Of a stretch of DNA of 64,000 nucleotides, positions 27,139 through 37,152 are shown in pieces. Position numbers and translations under genes: made by a program. This DNA comes from a methanogenic archaeon mixed culture ISO4-G1 (lineage in GTDB: Archaea; Thermoplasmatota; Thermoplasmata; Methanomassiliicoccales; Methanomethylophilaceae). The notes beneath the pieces were generated by a model. That model was not told the origin of the DNA, made no database searches, and saw nothing but the letters and a program-made list of their open reading frames with translations. How positions within the stretch are numbered: the stretch's first letter is position 1; every line of letters starts with the position of its first letter. Where the stretch lies: contig CP013703.1 in assembly GCA_001563305.1 (NCBI GenBank), positions 682,001 through 746,000 on the forward strand, written 5' to 3'.

Positions 27139-28475
27139 CAGTGCACCACCTTTCTGAATCTAGGAATACCTTCAAATCTATTGTTAAGATAATCACTTTT
27201 TAAATCGCCTGAAGGCAACTCATACGAGTCCAACGATTCCAAGAATGTTGTATTTTTTTTCTTGTTAACTAGCCAGAATTCATCCGGGCGTAAGACTTCC
27301 TTAGACATTATTTCGGTTTCGTGAAGGGTTATGACAAACTGAGCGGTTCTATCAATTTCAAATAAGTTTTTCAGAAGTTTATTAACGATACTAGGGTGGA
27401 GTGCATAGCAAATCTCATCATATATGTAGATCATGGAAACTGGTCTAAGATATGATGCAAAATGGATTCCAGACTGTTTTTCACTGGTTATTTCTGATAT
27501 ACGATTAATAGCTTTTTCTAGTAAACTATTGGGGGTTGTAGATAGAATCCTCATAACGATATCGATAATTCTTAAGACACCACTGGATAGTTGATTTAAT
27601 TCAAGAAAAGTTTGGGTGTCCCCAATACAGAAACATACTTCACTAACTTCTGTACTGCCATCGGTATTCATTTTGATCACAATCATGTGGCTTCTACTAT
27701 ACTTTATGAACGAATCGCATTCAAATGCGATTGGATCACCATCAGGCAAATTCGGCTTTTTAACAAGTTGATATCCTGTTACATCAGTAGTATCGGCTAG
27801 ACATTTGAGTAAAGTATCCAATGCCTGATGTGCTTTTTCAATTATTAAATCAAAACTATCATAATCAGAACTAGACAGTATATTGAATGATTCTATCTCC
27901 CTATATGTAGAAAGGAAATAGAATAATGGGCGTTCATTTTCATTTTTCAAAGAAATAAGAGGTTTTGATTCATCGTTAAACGATTTGATAGCATTGAAGA
28001 TATTGTCTACATCTTCCAAATGGCTGTCGAGTGTGATATGCGTCTTTTCTCTTGTAAATAAAGGAACATCTTTTCCATCAGGCTGTACTCTAGATAGTTT
28101 TTCAAAGATAACCTTATTATTAAACGAATCGAAATCTAATGTATAATGGTAATTAAAATTCCCAGTATGGTACAGTTCAAAGTGTGTATTAGTATTGGAA
28201 GAAGCAAAACAACTAACGTCCCCGTTAAGTCTTCCTTTGAGTTTGTAAGGGATTAATTCAGAATGTTCACCAGTGACCAGATATTTCAGATAATCGAATG
28301 ATAAGGTGATATTAGTTTTTCCTGAAGCATTGGCTCCGAACAATGCTGCTGTTTTCAAAAAACCATCATTAGTCAATTGCTCTGGGTGAGATTGATCATC
28401 AGAAGGGATGAACATGATATCTATCGGTTCGTTTATGGAGAGAAAGTTTCCTACACGAAAAGAAACCAGAGTCAT
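27138..28475 (-). CDS. AAA-15/OLD-like ATPase (first copy)
   Basis: A 445-residue ATPase of the AAA-15 group. It starts MTLVSFRVGNFLSINEP, the usual N-terminal strand, followed by Walker A LFGANASGKTNITLSFDYL. Near the C-terminus are the signature-like ELNQLSSGVLRIIDIV, Walker B SMIYIYDEICYALHP and the FVITLHETEIMS segment. It is the first gene of the module, with a TATA-like AT-rich region at 28480-28530. The coupled order is ATPase, ATPase, RloB-like. AbiL and RloAB systems are usually described with a single ATPase. Stop TGA. Confidence 0.85.
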   Translation of the reverse strand: MTLVSFRVGNFLSINEPIDIMFIPSDDQSHPEQLTNDGFLKTAALFGANASGKTNITLSFDYLKYLVTGEHSELIPYKLKGRLNGDVSCFASSNTNTHFELYHTGNFNYHYTLDFDSFNNKVIFEKLSRVQPDGKDVPLFTREKTHITLDSHLEDVDNIFNAIKSFNDESKPLISLKNENERPLFYFLSTYREIESFNILSSSDYDSFDLIIEKAHQALDTLLKCLADTTDVTGYQLVKKPNLPDGDPIAFECDSFIKYSRSHMIVIKMNTDGSTEVSEVCFCIGDTQTFLELNQLSSGVLRIIDIVMRILSTTPNSLLEKAINRISEITSEKQSGIHFASYLRPVSMIYIYDEICYALHPSIVNKLLKNLFEIDRTAQFVITLHETEIMSKEVLRPDEFWLVNKKKNTTFLESLDSYELPSGDLKSDYLNNRFEGIPRFRKVVH

Positions 28476-28563
28476 CAGATTGTTATCTTAACCAAACTAT
28501 AAAACGAAATTGAACAACTATTAATTCAAACAGGGAAGACCAGGTTGTTAGTCATAGAACTAA

Positions 28564-28803
28564 TTATTTCTGATACCCTTCATGGTGCTTCAGAGGAACA
28601 TCATCTCTTACGTTCATATGTTTCCTTCTTCGCACAATGTTTTTTGTGTAGTTCGAAATCTTATCGTATCCGATTATGAAGACGAATCGTCCCGATTCCA
28701 TGTCCCATTCCCCATACTCCAACGTCTTATCTCTCCTTTTCACTAGTTTGATACGGGGACGGACGGTCCCGATTCCGGGATCCCGCCATCTTCTTGCTGT
28801 CAC
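28564..28803 (-). CDS. Hypothetical basic protein, 79 aa
   Basis: No family recognised. A GTG-initiated frame lies 10 bases downstream of the stop of the Sel1-repeat gene on the same strand. The protein is basic, with DMESGRFVFIIGYDKISNY in the middle and a KNIVRRRKHM segment after it. Its position at the end of the operon and the absence of a better frame support it, but the start codon and reality are uncertain. Stop TAA. Confidence 0.4.
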   Translation of the reverse strand: MTARRWRDPGIGTVRPRIKLVKRRDKTLEYGEWDMESGRFVFIIGYDKISNYTKNIVRRRKHMNVRDDVPLKHHEGYQK

Positions 28804-28813
28804 ACCCCGGGTC

Positions 28814-30561
28814 TCAGATCTCCGCCTCTTCGTCTTCAGATCCGAACAGAGCGCTCAGCCCCTCGTTTGAATCCTCCTCTGTAGGCTCCATCTCCTCCAG
28901 TTTCCTTGCTGCGTCCTCGCTGCCGAGGAAGGCTGCGCGATCAAACCATCTCCTGGCCATCTTCAGGTCCTTCCTGACGGCCTTTCCACGACGGTAGTAT
29001 ATGCCCATGAGGTACTGTGCCTGCGGATGGCGGTCAAAGGCAGCGTCTTCGATGTATCTCAGTGCCCCTTTCTCATCGGCATCCCTGCCGATACCGCAGT
29101 ACATGATGATGCCGAGTTTTTCCTTGCAGGAGGTGCAGCCCATCTTCGCGCCTCTCGTATACCATCTGGTAGCTATGTTCACGTCGAAGTCCTCGTTATC
29201 CCGGTCCATGTAGTGGTCGCCGACGGGTGAGAAAGATTCTATGTCGTCATCCTCTATGGCCATCTTCTTTAGCATGTCCACGTCCTCGTAGTCGGGTTCC
29301 TCGAACGGATCCAGCATAGCAATCATCTCCTCCAGCTTGTCCTGCACGAGTGGGTCCTTCTCGTATGCTTTGCTGTACCATTTTACTGCCATGCTGTTGG
29401 ACACGTGGACGATGCCCCCTGTGGCGTATTCCTCTGCCAGATCGGTCATTGCGGAGAGTTCTCCGCCCATTGCGGATCTGCGGAGCCAGTAGGCGGCTTC
29501 ATCGGGATCGGACGAGCGGTAGAGCCTGTACAATCCGTACTGTGCTCCGGCGTGTCCTCCCTCTGCCGCTCCTCTCTCGAGCTCCTCGGCCCTTTCGGCA
29601 TCGTGGTCAGGACCATTCTCCCACAGGTGCTCTGCGAACCGGTGCATGCACTCATGGTTGCCGTAAATGGCACCCAGTTCTAACGTGCTGAGGTATTTTT
29701 CCTCATCGTATTCGAAGACCACACCTTCATAGTACAGGTCGGCGACCACATCCATGGCGGACCCGTAGCCTTCGCTTACGATCCTGAATGCCCAGGACCT
29801 GACCTTGGTGTGGTTCCAATATCCCGGTTCGTTCATGTATATGTCGACGATTTCGCGTGCCGCCCTGGTGTGCCAGTGCTCGACAGCATCCTCCAAGAAT
29901 TCTAGGGCCTTGTCCACGTTCTTCTCGGTGCCGATGCCATGCCTGAGCATCCTCCCGACCATGATTACCGCTTCATCCACATCTCCTTCAGCGGCTTCCC
30001 TGAACAGTCCGAAGGCCCGCTCCAGGTCCTTCTGGACCAGATCGCCCTGGAATACAGGTTGGCAAGTTCGAATTTTGCTTCTTCGTTTCCTTTTGATGCG
30101 GCTCTTTTGAGGTATTTCTCCGCGCGTTTTCCGTTCCTGTCCCGGATACAGATCTCTCCGACCTCGAGCATGGCGGGAACGCAGCCTCTTTTGGCTGCGG
30201 ATATCATCAGGGAGAATCCGAGTTCGTAGTCGCTCTCGATCCCTCTGCCCTCCATCAGGCACTCTCCGAGTTTCCAGATTCCTTCAGGACATCCCTGCTC
30301 GGCTGCCTTTCTGAAGTATTCGACGGCCTTCTCTGAATTCTTCTCGTCGGCTGCGCCTGAGAGTATGAGCTCTCCCGCTGCGACCTGCGCTCTGGCAAAT
30401 CCGAGGGCGGCGGATGTGAAGATGTATCCCTTCCCCAGTTCGGTGTCCATGGGTGCGGAAAATCCGTTCATGAGTTTGTTCCCCATGATGTAGGTGGCCT
30501 CGGGATCCAAGGCATTCACCTGCTCTCTGAGATCCTCCATCGTGATCCTGTTCAGAAGCAT
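28814..30561 (-). pseudogene. Sel1-repeat protein disrupted by a frameshift
   Basis: A Sel1-like (TPR-related) repeat protein of about 583 residues split by one frameshift. The 5' part (30561 to about 30053) ends NEEAKFELANLY; the 3' part continues at about 30052 as FQGDLVQKDLERAFGLFREA in another frame. Adding one T to TATTCC at 30054-30049 restores a continuous repeat, so one base is missing (mutation or sequencing error). Repeats such as KAVEYFRKAAEQGCPEGIWKL and RAEKYLKRAASKGNEEAKFEL are diagnostic. An intact 594-aa paralogue is at 43467-45251. The ATG directly abuts the stop of the upstream frameshifted gene. Sel1 proteins scaffold protein complexes; no partner is evident. Stop TGA. Confidence 0.75.
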
Positions 30562-31180
30562 TCAGATACCTCCTGTGCATGACGTGTCTGCGACCGTGTA
30601 CGTCCGTATCATCAGCTGGATGAACAGGTGGACCCAGGATTCGATCTCCTCCTTAGAGGGTCTCTCGACTTCAATCTGAGTCAGCACCTTGCTCCTGTAT
30701 CCCATCATCCCTTTGAGGATGTCCTTCTCCGATTCCTGTACCAGTGCAGGCTCACCCTTCTTCGACAGCAGCGGCATATCGCTGTATTCCCTGATCGTGG
30801 CGGCCATCTCTAAGATGCCTTTGGACATCTTGATGACCGCGATGTCCGGGTGCTCCTTCGCTACTTTCCTGATGGTCTGGGGCTTGAGGATGCTTGGTTT
30901 GCCGTACTCGGTGGCCCTGTCCCAGATCGTTATGAGCTGGTTGGGGGTCGGCTCGGTTCCCGTGTAGTGCTTCATGGCCCCGTGGAGCAGAAAATCTCCC
31001 TTCCTTGTCCAGTTTGGACATGTCGAAGGTGTTCTTCGTGATTCCGAGTTCTGACAGTGTGGCCTCAGGGTCTCTGGTTGCTTTCCAGATGATGTTCATC
31101 GTGGATTCTTTGGCGGTGGTCGGTGGTTCTTCTACGATTTTGAATTCTTCCGTGTCTCTTGATGAGCTATCCAATTTCAT
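30562..31180 (-). pseudogene. Hypothetical protein disrupted by a frameshift
   Basis: No family recognised. A strong start (ATG at 31180 with GGAGG about 10 bases upstream) opens a frame reading DPEATLSELGITKNTFDMSK. It loses sense at a TTTT run (30994-30991 on the minus strand), where the next frame continues HYTGTEPTPNQLITIWDRAT to TGA at 30562. Removing one T joins the two parts into about 206 residues. The gene is upstream of, and abuts, the Sel1-repeat gene, which is also frameshifted. Two indels within 1 kb suggest either decay or local sequence errors. Confidence 0.6.
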
Positions 31181-31327
31181 CGATCTTTTACCTCCTGTGG
31201 TTTTTCCGATATTCCCATTTATTTTATTTAAAATTTATGCACTAAATACCTAATCAAACGATATAATTACAAATTCAAAACTCTTATAAACCTGTACGAC
31301 ATATCGTTGTGCTAGAGAGGAAAGGCT
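31181..31327. promoter_or_regulatory. Divergent promoter region
   Basis: This AT-rich interval separates the leftward 31180 gene from the rightward AddB-like gene. For the rightward gene a TATA-like CTTATAAA lies at 31283-31290, with a ribosome site GAGAGGAAAGG just before the ATG at 31328. For the leftward gene the stretch TTTATTTTATTT near 31220 supplies a TATA-like element and GGAGG lies before its ATG. Confidence 0.55.
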
Positions 31328-34114
31328 ATGAGAGAAACATCGATTGAGGTCAACGACCGGGGTGAGAAAGGAAGGGAGTCGTCCACTTCTGCGAGGGATT
31401 TTAAGATGAAGAAGACCAAGACCATCAGAGAGATTTACGAGGAAGCCAAAGCTCTGAACGTCGACCTTATCCTAACCAATGATGCCGCTCTCGCTACGGC
31501 CATCAACGCCATGGTAGACGAGCCCATGGTAGGTTCGTTCGCCATGACACCTATCCAGATGGCATCGAAACATGCCATCGACATCCTCGGTGAGCCAATC
31601 TGGAGCGAAGTCAGGGTCATACAGACGATCTCTGAGTATACCGGACTAGATTTCAGGTATGTGCATGGTGAAGTCGACAAGATCAAGGATATCGCAAGAT
31701 ACAGGGAGGACATAGAGCAGTTCCTAACATCGTCTTCCAAGAGGGTATACAGAAACTGGGCATCGCTTCCAACATTAGAAACGGCGATGAGGAAGTTCGA
31801 TGCTGACAATGCGCAGATCTACGAGGGTAAGAGGATCGGCACAATCGGAGCACAGTACTTCAATCGTATGGACAGGATGATGGTTCCGACCGATTCTCAG
31901 AATTTGGATATCTCAATCTTCAAGGATGGTGACTACAGGATCCCGAAGATCTTCGGGATAGGCAATGACAGGCAGATTGCCGACAACGCTGTGAAACTCA
32001 TCAACCCCCTCAACCCGTTGGATTATGCAATCGTGATGAACAGAGATTCCGGGCTAGCGGACGCAGTCAGGTCGGCACTGTACAGGGAGGGGCTTCCTTT
32101 TGTAAATGCTCTGGGTGTACGCGACCTGAATGGTATCAGGGACTTCATGCAGATGGCCGACAGATGCATGTCATATTGGACTCTCAGGGTTAGGGATGTA
32201 AGGAGCCTGTTCGCATCATTTGGAATAACGATATCGTCGAAGTCCGACGAACACCTTTTGCACAAGGAGAGATTCTGGGACGAGAAGGCCGAGGCATTAA
32301 GGCTGCTGATGGAAGAGACCAGCCTGTACGAGGATCAGGGCCACGGCACAACATTCCTGGACCTGGCTGAGAAGATTTACGACATCTCGGGAATGGATCA
32401 CAGGAGAGGACTGCCCTCGATCAAAATAGTCATCGACGATATGAAGCTCACCGACGAGCTCATTACACCTCAGAATGTTTCCAAGATGGAGTACGCGGTT
32501 GACAATGTCATGGACCTGCACCACAACGAGCAGATTCCCGAGGACGAGAAGAGAGGGGTTCTGCTTTCGGATTGCAAGAGCTCCGTGTTCATCGACAGAC
32601 CTGTGGTCATATACCTGGGTATGGAACAGGATTGGAACGTCGATCTGGTCAAGAAACCGTACATTCCCTGTATCGAGGATGAGGTTGATAACGTGGCGGA
32701 CACTATGTCTGCGATGTTACAGCAGGGATCCGTCAGATTCTATCTGGTCAATAGGACCAAGGAGGGGAAGACGGCAGTGCCCACCACAATGTTCAATGAG
32801 ATGATCAAGGTTAAGCCGAAGCCGATTGAGAGGTTCAGTGATATCACCGACGACTACAGGGAGGAGAGATGGTACGAGCCGCAGAAGTCGGGATACAATG
32901 TCAAAATCTCGGACTCTGAGGAGAAGTATGTTGCACCGTTTTCCCAATCCAACTTTTCCGAGTACGTCAAGTGTCCTAGGGGTTTCATGTTCAAAACGAT
33001 GTTATCGGATCCGGATAAGGCTGTGATGGAATTTGGTACTATGATCCACGAATTTGCTGAGACATATGCCAGTTATAAGAGGGAGGTCATGGAGAAAGGA
33101 CTTGATTCATTCATCAAGCAATCTTGTGACAGGTTCTCAGGTTTAAGCACACCGTTACTCGATGAATTCGACAAGGAAAGGATAAGATGTGCTGTGGTAA
33201 ACATCACGAGATTCATGGACCAAATGGGTCTTGGAGATCCGGGGGACGATGAATGGAAAGATGCAGATACCAAATATGGAGGTAACTGGTATTATGTCAA
33301 CAGTTTCGATGAGCCAAAGACCAAGACTTATTCTGAATGTGAGGATGATAAGGATTCGAACGAGCACAGGATACATGGCAAGATGGATTTAAAGCACGGA
33401 AATACCGTCATCGATTATAAGACTGGAGGGGCCAAATCAGGTAGCGAAATAGTGAAGAACTTCCAGTTGGACAAATTGGTACGGCACCCCGATTATCAAT
33501 GTTTGTTCTATCTTGCAGTTGCCTATGAACTGTACCACTCAGATACATTCCAGTTTTTCTTTGTCATGGATAATGATTTAGAATACATGGATCCAGATTA
33601 CGATATTAGACGCAATTTACGCACAGTAAAACTGATCGATAGGGACGTGGAGAGTTTAAAGAGAGATCCGTTAGTTTTGGACGCATTTGAGTCTGGTACT
33701 GCCTATAATGCTAAGTTCAAGGGGATGTCCGATCAGTTTATCGACATTTTGCTTGAGAATTCTAGTGGTGACATGTCTACTTGGGCAGATCCCAACATAA
33801 ACATCAGAGCATACAATGCTTTGAGCGACAAGTTCTGTAGCGAGGATGGCATGGATCCCGACACCTTCACCAACAACGTCAACAGGTATGTGGGGCTGAT
33901 AACAGCTCCGGTAATAGCATCATCAACAACCGTGTATGTGCAGAAGAAATATCTGGATGAGTTTCTCAATAAGGTGGATAAAATGCATGCCGAGATGTCC
34001 GAGGATTCTAAGAGAGTAGGCGGTTTGATGCCTTTTCCGAAGACCAACTGTCGCTACTGCAAGTACTTCTCCGTATGCATGATCGATAGGAATGATGAGG
34101 GGGCGGTAGAATGA
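31328..34114 (+). CDS. AddB-like PD-(D/E)XK nuclease with Fe-S staple
   Basis: A 928-residue AddB-type protein. The N-terminal 500 residues have no Walker A motif and would be the inactive helicase-like scaffold. From about residue 545 a Cas4/AddB-type nuclease follows: FSEYVKCPRGFMF (first Fe-S Cys), FGTMIHEFAETY (the His/acid motif), then HGKMDL and VIDYKTGG (the D...D-x-K catalytic core). CRYCKYFSVC near residue 909 supplies the C-x2-C-x5-C triad of the 4Fe-4S staple. All catalytic positions look intact, unlike the other AddB-like gene in this window. The final ATGA overlaps the start of the AddA-like helicase. It is expected to process DNA ends in repair or degrade foreign DNA. An in-frame ATG at 31406 is an alternative start. 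Confidence 0.85.
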   Translation: MRETSIEVNDRGEKGRESSTSARDFKMKKTKTIREIYEEAKALNVDLILTNDAALATAINAMVDEPMVGSFAMTPIQMASKHAIDILGEPIWSEVRVIQTISEYTGLDFRYVHGEVDKIKDIARYREDIEQFLTSSSKRVYRNWASLPTLETAMRKFDADNAQIYEGKRIGTIGAQYFNRMDRMMVPTDSQNLDISIFKDGDYRIPKIFGIGNDRQIADNAVKLINPLNPLDYAIVMNRDSGLADAVRSALYREGLPFVNALGVRDLNGIRDFMQMADRCMSYWTLRVRDVRSLFASFGITISSKSDEHLLHKERFWDEKAEALRLLMEETSLYEDQGHGTTFLDLAEKIYDISGMDHRRGLPSIKIVIDDMKLTDELITPQNVSKMEYAVDNVMDLHHNEQIPEDEKRGVLLSDCKSSVFIDRPVVIYLGMEQDWNVDLVKKPYIPCIEDEVDNVADTMSAMLQQGSVRFYLVNRTKEGKTAVPTTMFNEMIKVKPKPIERFSDITDDYREERWYEPQKSGYNVKISDSEEKYVAPFSQSNFSEYVKCPRGFMFKTMLSDPDKAVMEFGTMIHEFAETYASYKREVMEKGLDSFIKQSCDRFSGLSTPLLDEFDKERIRCAVVNITRFMDQMGLGDPGDDEWKDADTKYGGNWYYVNSFDEPKTKTYSECEDDKDSNEHRIHGKMDLKHGNTVIDYKTGGAKSGSEIVKNFQLDKLVRHPDYQCLFYLAVAYELYHSDTFQFFFVMDNDLEYMDPDYDIRRNLRTVKLIDRDVESLKRDPLVLDAFESGTAYNAKFKGMSDQFIDILLENSSGDMSTWADPNINIRAYNALSDKFCSEDGMDPDTFTNNVNRYVGLITAPVIASSTTVYVQKKYLDEFLNKVDKMHAEMSEDSKRVGGLMPFPKTNCRYCKYFSVCMIDRNDEGAVE

Positions 34115-37068
34115 CAGAGAAGAAAGGGCCAAACAAAAAACAGCAGGAATTGATCGACCAACATAACGGCATGGTCAAGGTGGATGCCGGACCTGGCACT
34201 GGGAAGACAGACACAATTGTCCACAGGTATGTAGATATCCTGAAAAATGAGCAGGTTCCCCCAGGAGAGGTCCTGATGTTAACATTCACCGAGAACGCAG
34301 CGGAGGAGATGTCCGAGAGGATAAAGTTCGAGATGGAGAAGAAAGGCCTCACCCAAGAGAAGAAAAAAGTCTTGGCCATGACATTTGACTCATTCTTTCA
34401 CTCCATAGTGATGGACAATGTCGAGTTTGTAGGGGACTTCTTCGGTATAAAGAAGAAGATGACTCGCTCTGCCACCCTCAGCTCCAACGAGACCATGAAC
34501 AAGCTGTACTTCAGGAGATACTATGAGGATTTTATGGACAGGCATGGTAGTAGGTATGGTGATATCGCGGTGATACTTGCGAGCGAGTGGGCCATTATGT
34601 ACGATCTCATTCAGAGGTTGATGTCCAAAGGGGTGGTTCCAATCAAGGACGGCTGGTTCGGATACAACTGGAAGGAGGCTCTGTACGGCAAGAAGGAACT
34701 TTCCGATAGGATGAAGGGCCTTATGGGCAAGAAGTTTACAAAAGCTCTGAAAAACAATAAAGAGTATTCCCAAGACTTCTCTGGGAAACTGGTTACGCAG
34801 GAAACCATAGATGATGCCATCAGAGGAAATCGCGAAATGTTGTCAGAGTTGATCCATGATGTGTTTTTAGGATACATCGAGAAAAGTATCTCAGACAACA
34901 GGCTAACCTTCGCGTTGAATTCGACGTTCGCTTTCACACTGCTCTACGGCAGTAAAATTGTAAGAGATGCCCATAAGTTCACTTACGTGGTAATAGATGA
35001 GTTCCAGGACACAGATGCTAAGCAGCTAATGGTGGCTCTGATGCTGCTGAAAAAGGACTGTCCAAATCTGTGCGTGGTTGGAGACTGGAAGCAAGGTATC
35101 TATGGGTTCAGATACGTATCTATAGAGAACATCAAGAACTTCAAGGGAAGGGTGGAGGAGCTTCATGCTTTCCTGAATTTGGACTGTCCAGACGGTAGGA
35201 GAGCAGATTTCAGATACGATTCGTCTGAGGTTAAGGAGGTTGTATTCAGGGAGAATTATCGCTCTACTCAGGAGATCGTGAACAAAGCGTACGACGTCAT
35301 GCTCGCCGAGGCTGTGAAAGGCGATGTGCAACCACCGAGCATGGAGGAGGATATTAAACGCATCACGGCTAAAAACGATTATTACAAGGCGTTCGAAGGA
35401 GGATTGAGATTCGTCCAAGCCAAGTCTCAGGATGATGAGCCTCTTATGGTAGTGAAGGCTGTGAGAGATTACGCGGACGGTAAGCATGTATTCTTCGAAA
35501 AGGACGGTACTAAGAGGATGTTAGACCTGAAGGACATCTGTGTATTGTGTCGCACGACTTACAAATGCAGAGAGGTGACCAATGCGTTGAAGGATGCTGG
35601 TATACCGGCATACTTACAGGGGGACGTAGAGATCATGTCTACTAGGGAGGGGAAGCTTGCATTGGCCTGGCTGAGATATGTGATGAACGAGCACGACCCC
35701 TATGGAATATATCCTATCCTTCTGGACCTTGGATATCCGATGGCGACGGTCCTCGTGGAGAAGAAAAGATGGGACGATTATCTAAGAACCAAGGATCAGC
35801 AGTACCTGAAAGACAAGATTCCGATGGAACTCAAGGACCAGAGGAAGGAGCTAATCAGGAGCAGTAGGAGGATACCCAGCATGCTGACCCAGTTGTTCGA
35901 GTTCTACGACGACCTGGATCAGGATATTGTGCAGGCCATAGTTTCTACAGTATCATCGTCACACAGGAACTCCCTGCTGACCATTGCAGATATAGTGTCG
36001 ATGATTGAGCAGGATATTGCCAATAGGACCAAGTACGAGGTTGAGGACAATATTGATAGGGATGCAGTGAGGGTCATGACGATGCATAAGTCTAAGGGAA
36101 TGGAGTTTGGGGCAGTCATCATCCCATACTTCGATTCCAGGAGTATGCCGAGCTCCGGATCCGGGGACATCTCCTAGAAGTCTATGTACTACAGTGAACT
36201 GGTTGGCGTCAGGTGCTTGTGTGATATGGTGGAAAACGGCGGCTATAAGAAGAAGGTTTACTCCTGGAGCTCTGACATGGTACGCTCGGTAGAGAAGCCC
36301 AGCTATGACGAGGATCATAGGCTGCTGTTCGTATCTTTATCCAGGGCGAAGATGTATGAGACATTGATATGCGGTCCGGACGAGTGCAGGTTCATGTAGT
36401 GCCTAAGGAAGGGGCGTGATTTCGAGGATATACCAGAACATCCGCTCAATGAGTTTGGATCAGTTCCGAAGCTTTCAGACATTCCGAAGGTCCCGCCCTA
36501 CGAGAAGAGGATCATCAAGATGTCCGTCCACGACATCATGAGGCTGAGGTACTCGTACAACGGGGATGAGATGTCTGACGAGATGGGCGGCAAGGGCATG
36601 GCCTACGGAACAGAGGTCCACAAGGACGCGGAGATGTTGAAGCGCGGAAGGGAGCCTGAGACGCCCAAACCGGAGCACGAGGTGATCCGTAGGATCCTGA
36701 AGGAAGTGGAATCCAGAGGACACATGTATGTATACGAAACGGAGATGGATTGCCAGCTGCCTATAAGGGATCAGAACGTGATGCTCAGGGGAACCATAGA
36801 CCTCATAGCAGGATACGACGACCATGTGGAGATTCACGATTGGAAGACTGACTCGGAGATGGATCCAGATGTGTTGGAGGAGTACAAACTGCAGCTTTCT
36901 GTATATGCTCAGGCGACGAAAGGATACTATGGGAAGGATGACGTAAGATGTTACATACACTATGTTAGCCTTGGAGAGACAGTTGCTTTTAAGCCTATGG
37001 ATACGGAGATGATTGAGGAGAGAGTCAGGGAGACGTTAATCACAAGAGGTGAGATAGAGATAGGGTGA
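34111..37068 (+). CDS. AddA-like helicase-nuclease with two in-frame TAG codons
   Basis: A single 985-codon frame interrupted only by TAG at 36175-36177 (codon 689) and 36397-36399 (codon 763). Before the first TAG: Walker A DAGPGTGKTDT (27-33), motif II VVIDEFQDTDAKQ (about 296), motif III VGDWKQGIYGFRYV, motif IV NYRSTQE and motif V TMHKSKGMEFGAVIIPY (about 655). Between the TAGs: motif VI RLLFVSLSRAKMYE (about 737). After the second: a PD-(D/E)XK nuclease with GTIDLIAGY and EIHDWKTDSEMD (895-913). Essential motif VI and the nuclease thus lie beyond TAGs, so the protein works only if UAG is decoded, most plausibly as pyrrolysine. No ribosome site suggests internal restarts. It overlaps the AddB-like gene (ATGA) and forms a helicase-nuclease pair with it. 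Final stop TGA. Confidence 0.8.
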
Positions 37069-37152
37069 TGATACTTTGGCTAGGACTGGAAATGAAAAAA
37101 TCAGGTCAATTACTGTGTAAGCTTACTCAGCTTGCACAGGTGCCCGTTTTAT

